This document shows positions 1 to 8,652 of a stretch of 64,000 bases of DNA, piece by piece. This stretch comes from Phycisphaeraceae bacterium. GTDB lineage: Bacteria > Planctomycetota > Phycisphaerae > Phycisphaerales > SM1A02. The stretch lies in NCBI GenBank assembly GCA_019636755.1, contig JAHBWZ010000007.1, forward strand, positions 62,001 to 126,000. Reading direction: 5' to 3'. The position numbers and the translations under genes were made by a program. Each line of letters begins with the position of its first letter. The stretch's first letter is position 1. The notes below the pieces were generated by a model. It worked only from the letters and a program-made list of their open reading frames with translations. It had not been told where the DNA came from and did not search any database.

Positions 1-65
1 AGCGCAAGCGCCCCCGCCAGTGTCGTCTTGCCGGATCCGGAGTTGCCCATGATCAGAATCCGCAC
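1..65 (-). CDS. P-loop NTPase/kinase-like protein, N-terminal fragment
   Basis: This is the first 21 codons of a minus-strand gene that runs off the left edge of the window. From a GTG at 65 it reads MRILIMGNSGSGKTTLAGAL. GNSGSGKTT is a Walker A phosphate-binding loop (GxxxxGKT) directly after a short hydrophobic strand, so the protein binds a nucleotide. The very early P-loop is typical of small nucleotide kinases and of 'DNA topology modulation' kinase-like proteins, but the fragment is too short to choose between them. It lies 47 bases downstream of malate dehydrogenase on the same strand and could be co-transcribed with it. Confidence 0.7.
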   Translation of the reverse strand, partial: MRILIMGNSGSGKTTLAGALA

Positions 66-112
66 GGTGAGACGCCGGCGAGGCGGCGGGACGGGGCGGG
101 TATGCGTGCCGA

Positions 113-1063
113 TCAGGCGAGATCCGGGAACATCTCGCGGACCACCTTGACCAGATCCTTCACATGGCTGACGGACTCCGCCATGAGGCGCTGCTCGTCC
201 GCATCCATCTGGATCTCGATCACTTTCTCCACGCCGCCGGTACCGAGCACGCAGGGCACGCCGACGAAGTACCCACCGATGGCGTACTGGCGATCACAGT
301 ATGCGGCACACGGAATGATGCGCTTCTTGTCACGGACTATGGCCTCGACCATCTGGATCGTGCCGCTTGCCGGCGCGTAATACGCGCTCGTGCCCATGAG
401 CTTCACGATCTCACCGCCGCCCACCTTCGCACGCTCGACGCAGGCGTCGATCGTCTCCCTGGTGAGCAGCTGCGACACCGGTATGCCGTGAACCGACGTA
501 TACCGCGGCAGCGGCACCATGTCATCACCGTGACCGCCCAGGAGCAGGGCCGAGACATCCTCGATCGAGCAGCCGATCTCCCACGCGATGAAGGTCCGGA
601 ACCGCGCGACATCCAGCGCCCCGGCCTGACCGAGGATCCGACTGGTGGGGAAGCCGGAGGCCTTCCACGCGGTGTAGACCATGGCATCGAGCGGGTTCGA
701 GACGACGATCATGACCGCCTCGGGTGAGTGCTTCGCCACCTGCGCCGCCACGCTGCGGACGATCTTCACGTTTGTCTGGATGAGGTCATCGCGGCTCATG
801 CCCGGCTTGCGCGGGAGGCCCGCGGTGACCACCACGACATCGCTCCCCGCGGTGTCCGCGTAGTCCTTCGTTCCGGTCATGCGGGCGTCGAACCGCTCGA
901 TCGGGCCGCACTGAGCGAGGTCGAGCATCTTGCCCTTGACCATGCCCTCGGCCTCAGGGATGTCGAGAACAACGATGTCTCCGAGTTCCTTCGTCGCCGC
1001 CCAGAGGGCGCACGAAGCGCCGACGTTGCCGCCACCGATGATCGAGATCTTCGCACGTCGCAT
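113..1063 (-). CDS. mdh: Malate dehydrogenase (LDH-like type)
   Basis: NAD-dependent oxidation of malate to oxaloacetate in the cytoplasmic TCA cycle. The 316-aa product has the Rossmann GGGNVG motif at residues 10-15 and the mobile active-site loop LPRKPGMSRDDL at 83-94. Arg85 and Arg91 are the substrate carboxylate arginines, and Arg85 at the specificity position marks malate rather than lactate use. Asp151 and Arg154 (LDVARF) and the catalytic His178 in GGHGDDMV are all present. Length is normal for the LDH-like MDH family found in many bacteria. The ATG at 1063 is chosen because it starts exactly at the Rossmann strand. The open frame continues upstream to 3238 only because the DNA is GC-rich, and it crosses two plus-strand genes. 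It is divergent from the glycosylase gene at 1136. Confidence 0.96.
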   Translation of the reverse strand: MRRAKISIIGGGNVGASCALWAATKELGDIVVLDIPEAEGMVKGKMLDLAQCGPIERFDARMTGTKDYADTAGSDVVVVTAGLPRKPGMSRDDLIQTNVKIVRSVAAQVAKHSPEAVMIVVSNPLDAMVYTAWKASGFPTSRILGQAGALDVARFRTFIAWEIGCSIEDVSALLLGGHGDDMVPLPRYTSVHGIPVSQLLTRETIDACVERAKVGGGEIVKLMGTSAYYAPASGTIQMVEAIVRDKKRIIPCAAYCDRQYAIGGYFVGVPCVLGTGGVEKVIEIQMDADEQRLMAESVSHVKDLVKVVREMFPDLA

Positions 1064-1135
1064 GGAGAGTCCGGGTCCTTCAGGTGCCGCCGTCCGCGGG
1101 AGCAACCCGCACGGGGCCGGCGAGGGAAGTGATGT

Positions 1136-2524
1136 ATGGTCGCTGCCGGGGAATCGGGCATGATACAGGTGACGATGGCAGCGCACCGACAGAGAAAGAA
1201 GTCGCCAGATCCGGCACGACGCACCCGGCCATCGAGGGGCGCCCGGCGCCCGGCCGGCCGTGCGGGCGCATCCGCAGAGGCGGGCGCGGCAGCCATTTCC
1301 GGGACTCGCGGAGGGACGACGCAGCCCGCCGCGGAGCGGATCCCGACCGACGTGGCCCGCCGGCTGCTGCTCGCGGGTGCCGGGCTGCTCGAGCCGACCG
1401 CGGGCCGTGCCACATCGCAGCGCGTGCTTCGGGTGATCGAGGCGCTCGGATTCGTCCAGATCGATACGATCTCGGTCGTCGAGCGGGCCCACCATCACAT
1501 CCTGCTGTCCCGACTGGACACGTATCGCCCAGCGCTGCTGACCTCGATCCTGGAATCCCGGCGCGATGCATTCGAGCACTGGACGCACGACGCATCGATC
1601 GTTCCGCGCCGATGGCTCTGCTGGTGGGTGGCGCGCTTCGCGAAGGAGCGGGCGCGCGGACTCGCTCGGGGGACCTGGTGGCGGGAGCGCATGGGGCCGG
1701 ATGCCCCGGCGGTCGTCGAGTCCGTCCGGTCGGCGCTGCGGGAGCGCGGGCCGCTGCGCGCTGGAGACCTCGCCGACGGGCCGCGCACCGCCGGCAGCAG
1801 CGCGTGGTGGGGCTGGACACCACAGAAGGCGGCGCTCGAGTATCTCTGGCGCTCCGGCGAGGCGCTCGTCACGCGCCGGACGCGGTTCGAGAAGGTCTAT
1901 GACCTTGCTGAACGGGTCCTGCCCGAACTGCCGGCGATCGAACAGCCTCCGGAGTCGACGCATCTGGACTGGGCCTGTCGCACGGCGCTGGACAGGCTTG
2001 GGGTGGCGACGCCGGGGGAACTCAGCGCGTTCATGCGCGCCATTGCCCCGGCCGAGGCGAGGCGATGGTGCGATACGGCGGTCCGGGCCGGCACGGTCGT
2101 TCCGGCGCTCGTCCGGCCGGTAGCAGACGGGCCCGACCGGCGCGCCTTTGCGTATGCGGACTGGCGGCAGCGCGCCGATGCACCAGCCGAGGCGCCGAAG
2201 TCCGCGCGGATGCTGAGCCCGTTCGACCCGCTGATCCGGGACCGCGCACGCCTGGAGCGACTGTTCGGATTCGAGTACCGGTTCGAAGCGTTCGTCCCGG
2301 CGCCGCGCCGCGTCCATGGGTACTACGTGCTGCCGGTCCTCGCGGGCGACCGGTTCATCGCCCGCGTCGACGCGAAGCTCGATCGCCGTGAGAAATGCCT
2401 GAACATCCTGGGCATCTGGTGGGAAGGCCGTGCGTCGGCCGAACGGCGCCGGCTCGTGCGCGACGCCGTCGGCCGGTACGCGACGCAGGTCGGGGCTGTG
2501 ACGACGCGCGAGGCGCCCGGATGA
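1136..2524 (+). CDS. YcaQ/AlkX-like winged-helix DNA glycosylase (AlkZ superfamily)
   Basis: Probable DNA glycosylase of the HTH_42 / COG3214 family, whose members AlkZ and E. coli YcaQ (AlkX) unhook interstrand crosslinks or excise bulky N-alkyl purines. In the 462-aa reading the conserved core starts near residue 69. The catalytic Q-hydrophobic-D motif is QID at 108-110, followed by the usual ERAHHHIL segment. Q-x-D is the YcaQ-type version; AlkZ has Q-x-Q. The C-terminal half carries the family's FDPLIRDR and GYYVLPVL segments. Residues 1-68 are Arg/Ala/Pro-rich and unlike the family, so the start could be ATG 1160 or 1175. It is divergent from mdh and runs toward gmk with almost no gap. 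Substrate assignment is by family only. Confidence 0.82.
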   Translation: MVAAGESGMIQVTMAAHRQRKKSPDPARRTRPSRGARRPAGRAGASAEAGAAAISGTRGGTTQPAAERIPTDVARRLLLAGAGLLEPTAGRATSQRVLRVIEALGFVQIDTISVVERAHHHILLSRLDTYRPALLTSILESRRDAFEHWTHDASIVPRRWLCWWVARFAKERARGLARGTWWRERMGPDAPAVVESVRSALRERGPLRAGDLADGPRTAGSSAWWGWTPQKAALEYLWRSGEALVTRRTRFEKVYDLAERVLPELPAIEQPPESTHLDWACRTALDRLGVATPGELSAFMRAIAPAEARRWCDTAVRAGTVVPALVRPVADGPDRRAFAYADWRQRADAPAEAPKSARMLSPFDPLIRDRARLERLFGFEYRFEAFVPAPRRVHGYYVLPVLAGDRFIARVDAKLDRREKCLNILGIWWEGRASAERRRLVRDAVGRYATQVGAVTTREAPG

Positions 2525-2569
2525 CCTGTGGATGCCGCCGCGTCCGCGCTTCCCCGCTACCCTGTCGGC

Positions 2570-3211
2570 ATGGCGCGGCACGCTTCGCAGACAACCGGCG
2601 CGTCCGTCGGACCGGGGGGAGCGCCGAGTCCTCCGCGACCTGGCCTTCTCCTGGTCATTTCCGGCCCATCGGGCGTCGGGAAGACGTCGATCGTCCGAGC
2701 CGTTCGATCGATGCTCGACGCGCATTTCAGCGTCTCGGCAACCACACGGCCTCGGACCGGGCAGGACACGCCCGGCATCGATTACGACTTCGTCGACGAA
2801 GCCACGTTCGATCGGATGATCCGCGACGGTCGATTCATCGAGTACGCAAAGGTATTCGGTCGCGCGTGGTACGGCACGCCGCGGGACCCGGTTGAACAGG
2901 CCTTGCGGGCCGGACGGACGGTGATCCTGGACATCGATGTCCAGGGGGCGCTCCAGGTGCGATCGGCCATGCCCCATGCGTTCCTCGTGTTCGTCAGCCC
3001 ACCGTCGGACGAGGAACTGTACAGACGCCTCCGAGCCCGGGGGCGCGATGACGACGAGGCGATCGCCCGCCGCTTCGCCGAGGCGAGACGGGAGATCGAG
3101 ACCGCGCACGCGAGCGCCGCCTACGACGCATTCATCGTGAATGACGACCTCGATCGCGCCATTCGCGAGGTCTGTGCACTGGCGCAGGCGCGCATCGACG
3201 CACGCCGGTAG
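2570..3211 (+). CDS. gmk: Guanylate kinase
   Basis: Phosphorylates GMP to GDP with ATP, an essential step in purine nucleotide supply. The 213-aa product has the P-loop GPSGVGKTS near residues 32-40. It also has the GMP-binding region with TTRPRTGQ and the YDFVDEATF stretch, DIDVQGA in the core, and the lid-region arginines RLRARGRDDDEAIARR. I chose ATG 2570 (MARHASQ). Starting at 2528 would add 14 residues unlike the family, and even from 2570 there is a roughly 25-residue non-conserved leader before the first strand. It follows the glycosylase gene after 45 bases. In many bacteria gmk sits next to rpoZ or remA; neither is seen here. Confidence 0.95.
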   Translation: MARHASQTTGASVGPGGAPSPPRPGLLLVISGPSGVGKTSIVRAVRSMLDAHFSVSATTRPRTGQDTPGIDYDFVDEATFDRMIRDGRFIEYAKVFGRAWYGTPRDPVEQALRAGRTVILDIDVQGALQVRSAMPHAFLVFVSPPSDEELYRRLRARGRDDDEAIARRFAEARREIETAHASAAYDAFIVNDDLDRAIREVCALAQARIDARR

Positions 3212-3419
3212 CGTCTCGCCGGCGGGCGAACCGGTCACGCCTGATCAGGCCTTCCATGATGACAGGCTCGGCGACCCTCCACAGCGCAGCCCGCGGTCCG
3301 TGCATGAAGGCGTCTCGGCCATGGCATCCGGGAGGGCCGCGTGTCAAGATATGACGATCGCGTCCCCGCCGGGATCAGCATCCTGCCGAGCCATGGTTCC
3401 GCTGAAAGGAGCACCCCCG

Positions 3420-4250
3420 ATGCCGCTTCTCGCCGCCACTCTGAGCCTCGTCCTGCACGCCGCCGCCGTGGCTGCACCACCGCTTGACCCCGATGGACTC
3501 CGCCAGATCCTGGAGACGCGGGATCAACTCATCGTCGAGCAGATCTTCCGGCGCCGCGCCGGCGAGGTGCTTCCATTCATCGACGGGTTCCTCGAGCGTG
3601 GACTCAGGATGATCGAGGAAGGCCGACCAGAGGCGGACGGGATCGCTGAGATGGACCTCGGTCTGCGCTTCGCGCGGATCGCGTCCCGGGCGTTCGGCGA
3701 TGATCTCCTGGAGCGATACGCCGCATCGTTCGCGGGCTGGAGCCCGGCCGAGCGCACGCAGTTCCGGGCGGGCCAGGCTGCGTATCGGACGGGTCGCAAC
3801 GCCGAGCGTGCCGGAGAGCAGGACCAGGCATGGCTCTCGCATCGAGAGTCCCTGCGCATCGCCGAGTCGCTCGAGGACGCCTGGGGAACGGCCATGTCGC
3901 TCGGCGGCCTCGCGCGCGCCGAACTCGCCCTCGGGAAGCTGGAGGACGCGGTCCGTTCCGCGCGGCGGGCGGCTGATCTCAATCGAAGGCTGCGGCTCGT
4001 CGATCCCGAGGTCGATGCGCTCCTCATCGCCGGACAGGCGCTCGATCGCGCCTCACAGGATCGAGCTGCGCTGACGAACTACGCACGGGCGTGGGCGATC
4101 ATGGTGGATCGCCCGGTGTCGGAGCTGCGAAGGAAGGCGCGCGACATGTATATCGCCTGTCTCGAGCGCGTAGGCCAGTCCGCGGAAGTCGAGCGCGTCC
4201 GGACCGCAGACGAGGAGTCACGGCGGGCGCAAGGGGCATCGGACGAGTGA
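3420..4250 (+). CDS. Secreted TPR-like helical repeat protein, function unknown
   Basis: I do not recognise a specific family. The 276-aa product begins with a signal peptide (residues 1-20, MPLLAATLSLVLHAAAVAAP), so it is exported. The rest is all-helical. Residues about 110-250 look like degenerate tetratricopeptide repeats: pairs of helices with an alternating small/large pattern such as GLARAELALGKLEDAVRSARRA, and a tyrosine-bearing third unit. The start at ATG 3420 is preceded by AAAGGAG with about 9 bases spacing. The frame is open further upstream, but that part is Arg/Pro-rich and has no signal sequence. It is the last gene before a strong palindrome and faces the gene at 4362 tail to tail. 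A periplasmic scaffold role is only inference. Confidence 0.75.
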   Translation: MPLLAATLSLVLHAAAVAAPPLDPDGLRQILETRDQLIVEQIFRRRAGEVLPFIDGFLERGLRMIEEGRPEADGIAEMDLGLRFARIASRAFGDDLLERYAASFAGWSPAERTQFRAGQAAYRTGRNAERAGEQDQAWLSHRESLRIAESLEDAWGTAMSLGGLARAELALGKLEDAVRSARRAADLNRRLRLVDPEVDALLIAGQALDRASQDRAALTNYARAWAIMVDRPVSELRRKARDMYIACLERVGQSAEVERVRTADEESRRAQGASDE

Positions 4251-4297
4251 GGCCGCCCGTCCGGCGGACACCGGGACCGCCTTCTCCAGGAAGACGA

Positions 4298-4330
4298 CAC
4301 CGCCCGCGCCGGTGACCGGCACGGGCGGTG
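4298..4330. terminator. Bidirectional stem-loop between convergent genes
   Basis: A 15-bp inverted repeat (4298-4312 and 4316-4330) with one mismatch and a 3-base TGA loop. It lies 47 bases after the stop of the TPR-like gene and 31 bases after the stop of the minus-strand gene ending at 4362. The stem is very GC-rich and has no clear T tract. Its position between two converging genes supports a terminator for both strands. Confidence 0.7.
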
Positions 4331-4361
4331 ATGTCATGAGGAATGTCGCGGTCGGCGGTGA

Positions 4362-6170
4362 TCACTCCACGCGCTGGCCCCGGCGGCGCGGCTGGCGCGG
4401 GGCATCATCGCCACCGGAACCGCCACCGCCGCCGCGCTCAGCACCGCCGCGCCCGGGGCCACCCTCGCCGCCCCCGCGGCGCATCCGCTCGCCCATGCGA
4501 TCCAGAATCTCGTTGATCTGATCCTCGGAGAGCCCACGCTCCCGCATCGCGCGGACCGCGCGCTCCCGCATCGCGGCCGGATCCATCGGCTGGCCTTCGA
4601 CACCCTGCCCACGGCGCCCGCCCTCGACGGCATCGCCGGGCCCGCCGCGCCGCCGGCCTTCACCCGGCAACCGGATCTCGGGCAGACGAAGAGCCTCCAC
4701 CAGCTCCGGGCCGAGGACCGAGGCGAGATCCGCGCGGACCTTGTGATCATGTTCCAGGAGCTGGCGCTGCGCGGCAGGAAGGGGACGCTGTTCCCGCTCT
4801 GCCATGGCGTCGCGCAGAGCCCGTTCGTTCTCCCGGAGCTGCTGCATCTGCTGCATGCGATCCGCCCGCGCGACGATGTCGCGCGGCTGCTCACGGCGTG
4901 CAACCTCGACCAGGTTCTCCTCCAGGCGATCTCGTTCAAGACGCCATGGTCCCTCGATCTCCCGGATCATCTCCAGTGTCTCGACGTCAGCCTCTGCCAT
5001 GTCGCCGACCCGACGGAACCATCGATCAAGGGCGCTCTGGCGGATCAGCGGCCGGTAGGCCGCTTCATGAAAGCGGTTGACGAAGGCCTCTGCGGCGCGG
5101 GCTCCGCGGACAGCGGCGATCTCGTCCGCCAGCATCCCGCCGTACCGCTCATTCACCTCTCGAACACGGACACGGGCATCGGCTTCGCGCTGAAGGCCGC
5201 GCCGCATGCCGTCCACGTCGATCTGCCCGTCGCCACCGCCGAGGAAGCCGAGGAACGCACCCCGCTGTTCGTCGAGCACGCTCTGTCGGGCCACGAGCGC
5301 CGCATCGAGTTCCTGCGCGTACGCCATGACGACATCCTCGAACTGCGCCATCTCCTCCGCACCGATTCCTTCGGACCGCATGAGGGCGATCAGGTCGATC
5401 GACTCGCCGGCGATGGACCCGAGCGGCACCAGCTTCTCCCGCCGCAGCGCGTGATTGAACCCGGGCCAGTACACCGCCTGATCCGGACTGAGAATCGTCC
5501 GTACGCCGGTCAGCAGCGCGCCGCGGAGCCGGCTCCGCTCGCTCTCCCACTCCTGGAGCAGCCCCTGGCCGGCTGCGCGGATCGCCGAGAGTTCGTCGGC
5601 CGAAGGACGGGGTGGCGCCAGGTCCCGCATCCGATCGCGGAGTTCGCTCATCCGCGTGCGCAGGTCCGCCATCGCCTCTTCATCTCCGCCGCGGGCCGCT
5701 TCGCGGATGGCATCGAGTTCAGTCCTGAGCGCCGCACGGGCCTCGTTCCTCGCCAGGGACTCCGGATCATTGCGATTGCCTCGCAGGCTCTGCAGGCGTT
5801 CTCGCATCGCCCGCGACGCATCGGCCCACCCCTGCTCGTAGTCCATGAACAGGATCTCGACGATCTGGCTCTGGGTCCGATCCAGGTGCAGTTCCCGTTC
5901 GAAGAGCAGGAGATCGCGCCGGATGAACTCCGGCTCCACGAGCTGCTGGAACCCGCCGAATCCGCCGCGCTGGAAGCCGGGCATCCCGCCCGCACCGGGG
6001 CCACCCCCGCGGCCCTCCTGCATCATCTGCATGCGACCGCCGCCGTCGGGGCGAGCACCCGGACGCCGTCCGTCCGGCTGTGCGGCGGCCAGCGACGCGA
6101 ATGCCAGGACCGGCACACACAGCGCGAGAACCCCGGTGACACGGCGATGCGGGACAGGGAAGGTCATCAT
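4362..6170 (-). CDS. Large secreted helical protein with LTxxQ/Spy-like features
   Basis: The 602-aa product has a signal peptide (residues 1-30, ending SLAAAQP). A Gly/Met-rich stretch follows (MQMMQEGRGGG), then about 450 residues of charged amphipathic helices. Near residue 70 a segment reads HLDRTQSQIVEILFMDYE. It resembles the LTxxQ signature of periplasmic Spy/CpxP/ZraP-like proteins, and similar blocks recur (ILSPDQAVYWPGF; LEHDHKVRADLASVLGPEL). The C-terminal 60 residues are Arg/Gly-rich, with REROLSEDQIN-like helix before the tail. Start ATG 6170 has AGGAGT at 6180-6185, 9 bases upstream; ATG 6167 is the alternative. It diverges from the sigma-factor operon at 6383, across a 212-base shared region. 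A periplasmic stress or metal-related role is inference. No enzyme motif is seen. Confidence 0.78.
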   Translation of the reverse strand: MMTFPVPHRRVTGVLALCVPVLAFASLAAAQPDGRRPGARPDGGGRMQMMQEGRGGGPGAGGMPGFQRGGFGGFQQLVEPEFIRRDLLLFERELHLDRTQSQIVEILFMDYEQGWADASRAMRERLQSLRGNRNDPESLARNEARAALRTELDAIREAARGGDEEAMADLRTRMSELRDRMRDLAPPRPSADELSAIRAAGQGLLQEWESERSRLRGALLTGVRTILSPDQAVYWPGFNHALRREKLVPLGSIAGESIDLIALMRSEGIGAEEMAQFEDVVMAYAQELDAALVARQSVLDEQRGAFLGFLGGGDGQIDVDGMRRGLQREADARVRVREVNERYGGMLADEIAAVRGARAAEAFVNRFHEAAYRPLIRQSALDRWFRRVGDMAEADVETLEMIREIEGPWRLERDRLEENLVEVARREQPRDIVARADRMQQMQQLRENERALRDAMAEREQRPLPAAQRQLLEHDHKVRADLASVLGPELVEALRLPEIRLPGEGRRRGGPGDAVEGGRRGQGVEGQPMDPAAMRERAVRAMRERGLSEDQINEILDRMGERMRRGGGEGGPGRGGAERGGGGGSGGDDAPRQPRRRGQRVE

Positions 6171-6382
6171 GGCATGGATACTCCTGGTCGATCCGGGGCC
6201 GGGCTCCGAAGAAGTCCGGCCGCGCGGTGTGCAATGCGGGGCTGTCTGAAGGTCCGATGACGCGGCAACCGGGCGCCGGGTCGGGGACAATACGGTCCAG
6301 GTGACGGTGGTATCCCCGCGTTGGGGAGACCTGCGCCGGTGGTACCGTACGCCCCACCTCCGGCCGCACCGCCGGGATCCGC

Positions 6383-7012
6383 ATGGATGTCGATCTGCAT
6401 GCCTGCCTGACCGGAGACCAGGATGCCTGGACCAGGTTCGTGCGCGCCGCGACACCGATCATCCGCGCCGCGACCTGCCGCGCCGGCAACCGGGGCCCGG
6501 GGGCGGCGCTGGACACCGACGACGTAGTGCAGGCCGTTCTGGCGCGGCTGATTCGAGACGATTATCGGCTCCTGCGCACCTTCGACGCGTCGCGTGCAAG
6601 CCTGCCGACCTGGCTGTCGATCGTGGCCCGAAGCGCGGCCATCGATCTCTTCCGCGCCCGGCGTCCGACGGCATCGATCGCGGACGACGGGGCGATCCCG
6701 GGTCGGGATGCCGGAGTGTCCGACGCGAACGGCGGCGAGGAACGTGGATCGGGCGGGGCGCGTTCGGCGCTGTCGGTCGTGCCACCCCACCTCCTGACGG
6801 CGCGGCAGGAACTGGTCCTGACCCTGCTCTTCGACCGTGATCTGAGCGTCGCCGAGGTCGCCCGGTTCCTGGACGTTGACGAACAGACCATCCGCAGCAC
6901 CAAGCACAAGGCGCTGCTTCGACTCCGCGCCTGCTTCGGGGCCCCGGAGAGCACCCGGGGATGCGAGGCCGCGGGCACGCGTAGCCCCTCCAGAGAGGAC
7001 ATCGAGCCGTGA
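6383..7012 (+). CDS. ECF-family RNA polymerase sigma factor
   Basis: A 209-aa group 4 sigma factor that redirects RNA polymerase to stress promoters. Region 2 is at about residues 20-95: DTDDVVQAVLARL is the core-binding helix and FDASRASLPTWLSIVARSAAIDLFRARR is the -10-recognition/melting part. Region 4 is at about 135-185: LTARQELVLTLLFDRDLSVAEVARFLDVDEQTIRSTKHKALLRLR, with the helix-turn-helix at its end. The linker is Gly/Asp-rich. Its stop codon overlaps the start of a zinc-finger anti-sigma-like gene (GTGA at 7009-7012), the standard arrangement for a sigma/anti-sigma pair. It diverges from the large LTxxQ-like secreted protein. It probably autoregulates this intergenic region (inference). 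Confidence 0.88.
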   Translation: MDVDLHACLTGDQDAWTRFVRAATPIIRAATCRAGNRGPGAALDTDDVVQAVLARLIRDDYRLLRTFDASRASLPTWLSIVARSAAIDLFRARRPTASIADDGAIPGRDAGVSDANGGEERGSGGARSALSVVPPHLLTARQELVLTLLFDRDLSVAEVARFLDVDEQTIRSTKHKALLRLRACFGAPESTRGCEAAGTRSPSREDIEP

Positions 7013-7722
7013 CTCGCCCCGACGACCATTTTCAGCCGGGCCCCGGGACGCCACCCCCGGATGACAGACGCACCCGGTCCGGAGAGCGGGCAGCGCGCGA
7101 CGCTGACCACGGAGACCATCCCCTCGACGAGCGGATGCTCTGGTCCACCTATCGGACCCTGGTCGGCGCCGAGCGTCATCGCGCGATGGACATCATCGCG
7201 CCCTGCCCGGACAGCCACGATCTCGCCGCATGGGTTGATGGAACCCTGGGGTCCGCCGCGCGTCTCAGGATGGAGGAGCACCTGGTTGCGTGCGCCGACT
7301 GCCTGGACCTTGCCCTCGCGGCCCGAGGCGCCCGGCGCGATCCCGAGGCGGCTGCGCCCCCACGGCCATCCCGGATCGCCCTGGCGCCCCGGGCCGCCGG
7401 CTCGTCGGATCCGGTGTCGGGTTCCCTCCACGGTATCCGAGGTCACGCACGGACCCTGAAACGGACAGGTCGCGCGCGAGGCTGGGCGCGCCGCGCACTT
7501 GCGGCGGCGATCCTCGTCACCGTCGGATGGGCCGGCTACGAACTCGGTCTCCGCGCCGCTGACACAGGGGCCGACGCTGCAGAGACACGCTCCAGCGAAT
7601 TCGATCTCCTGGCCACCGCCGCATTCGGCGCCTTCGGCGCAACATCGCTCGCCGATGATCCTCTGCTCGCGGCCCTCGGGGGCGAATGGACGGCGCTGAT
7701 CCAGGCCGAGGTGCGCCGATGA
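7009..7722 (+). CDS. Membrane-anchored zinc-finger anti-sigma factor (putative)
   Basis: The 237-aa product has a cytoplasmic zinc-binding module: Cys66, His70, His91, Cys95 and Cys98 in CPDSH...HLVACADC. This is the layout of ZAS-type anti-sigma domains. It is followed by one transmembrane helix at about 162-181 (RALAAAILVTVGWAGYELG) and a short periplasmic tail. GTG 7009 overlaps the sigma gene's stop by 4 bases, and the stop overlaps the ATG of the EF-hand gene, so all three are translationally coupled. The first 60 residues before the zinc module are disordered and charged. Expected role: hold the sigma factor at the membrane until a periplasmic signal arrives. The pairing is inferred from context and motif. 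Confidence 0.8.
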   Translation: MTRPDDHFQPGPGTPPPDDRRTRSGERAARDADHGDHPLDERMLWSTYRTLVGAERHRAMDIIAPCPDSHDLAAWVDGTLGSAARLRMEEHLVACADCLDLALAARGARRDPEAAAPPRPSRIALAPRAAGSSDPVSGSLHGIRGHARTLKRTGRARGWARRALAAAILVTVGWAGYELGLRAADTGADAAETRSSEFDLLATAAFGAFGATSLADDPLLAALGGEWTALIQAEVRR

Positions 7723-8594
7723 GCCGTTTCGTCATCACCCTGGCGCTCGCCGTGTCGCTGGCCTTCAACGTCTTCTTCACGCTCGGCGTGATCAAGGCGC
7801 AGAGCGGCCGCGCGGCGGCGTCCACGGATCCCGCCGCGGAGAACGCGACGATCGAGCAGGTCTCAGCGCAGCTCTCGCTCGACGAATCGCAGCAGGCCCT
7901 GTTCTCGCACATGCGACGCTCCGTCCTGGAGGACCGCGCCGATACCGTCCGCGCGACTTCTCTTATCCGGGAGGAGATCCTGGAGGAACTCCAGCAGGAG
8001 CGCCCCGACCTCGAACGCATCCGCGCCCTCGTGCTGCGCGGCGTCGACTCGGAACGCCGGCATCGCGCCTTCGCCGCTGCCCAGTTCAGCGAGTTCGTCG
8101 GTGTCCTGCGACCGCCGCAACGGGACCGCCTGCGCGGGGCACCGCCGGAGGGGGGAATGCATGGTCCTCCCCACGGGCCACCGCCACCCGGCGGCGCCCG
8201 GCGTGCACCACGCGGCGACCGCGCGGACCGGTCGGACAGTCCGGAGTCGCTGCTGCGCCAGTTCGACCGCGATGGCGACGGCGTCCTGACCGCGTCTGAA
8301 CGCGAGGAGGCGGAGCGGTTTCTCGACGCACGGCGCCGCGACCGCGAGGCACGCCGGGCCGAGATGATGCGCCGCTTCGACGCAGACGGTGACGGACACC
8401 TCTCCGAGGAGGAACTGGGCGCGATGCGCGCGTGGCTTTCGGAACAGCGCCGACTTCAGAGTGGCGGCGACAGCGTCCGCCCGCCGCGACCGCACCGGCC
8501 CGATCAGGGTGACCGGCTCGACGGACCCGATCATCCTGTCCCCCCCGATCGGCGCGACGCACCGACCGATCGCGATCACAGACGAGGCCGCTGA
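7719..8594 (+). CDS. Periplasmic sensor-like protein with two EF-hands
   Basis: The 291-aa product has an N-terminal signal-anchor helix (residues 4-26) and a helical periplasmic domain at about 45-140. That domain carries SLDESQQALF, similar to the LTxxQ signature of CnrX/Spy-type metal sensors. A His/Pro/Gly stretch follows (MHGPPHGPPPP, potential metal ligands). Two canonical calcium EF-hand loops lie at 183-194 (DRDGDGVLTASE) and 221-232 (DADGDGHLSEEE), and the tail is rich in Asp/His/Arg. ATG 7719 overlaps the anti-sigma stop (ATGA). In the known CnrYXH design a periplasmic CnrX-like protein transmits metal signals to an anti-sigma. This gene occupies the equivalent place but adds EF-hands. 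Ligand (Ca2+ or a transition metal) is unproven. Confidence 0.8.
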   Translation: MSRFVITLALAVSLAFNVFFTLGVIKAQSGRAAASTDPAAENATIEQVSAQLSLDESQQALFSHMRRSVLEDRADTVRATSLIREEILEELQQERPDLERIRALVLRGVDSERRHRAFAAAQFSEFVGVLRPPQRDRLRGAPPEGGMHGPPHGPPPPGGARRAPRGDRADRSDSPESLLRQFDRDGDGVLTASEREEAERFLDARRRDREARRAEMMRRFDADGDGHLSEEELGAMRAWLSEQRRLQSGGDSVRPPRPHRPDQGDRLDGPDHPVPPDRRDAPTDRDHRRGR

Positions 8595-8600
8595 CTCCCG

Positions 8601-8625
8601 CGTCCTGGATCACGTATCCAGGATG
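8601..8625. terminator. Stem-loop between convergent operons
   Basis: Inverted repeat TCCTGGAT (8603-8610) / ATCCAGGA (8616-8623) with a 5-base loop, extended by a G-T and a C-G pair to 10 bp. It starts 7 bases after the stop of the EF-hand gene and 28 bases from the stop of the minus-strand protease gene. There is no clear T tract, so the terminator call rests on position and palindrome. Confidence 0.6.
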
Positions 8626-8652
8626 CTGCAGACGCCGGCGCGCAGGGCGATG

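Noticed and set aside
113-3238. A single 1041-codon minus-strand open frame containing malate dehydrogenase at its end
   Set aside because: Only the last 316 codons match a family. The rest is antisense to the glycosylase and gmk genes and is Arg/Gly-rich, as expected for stop-free GC-rich shadow.
4743-6260. A 505-codon plus-strand open frame opposite the LTxxQ-like protein
   Set aside because: The minus-strand reading has a signal peptide, an RBS and repeated helical blocks. The plus reading has none and looks like a composition shadow.
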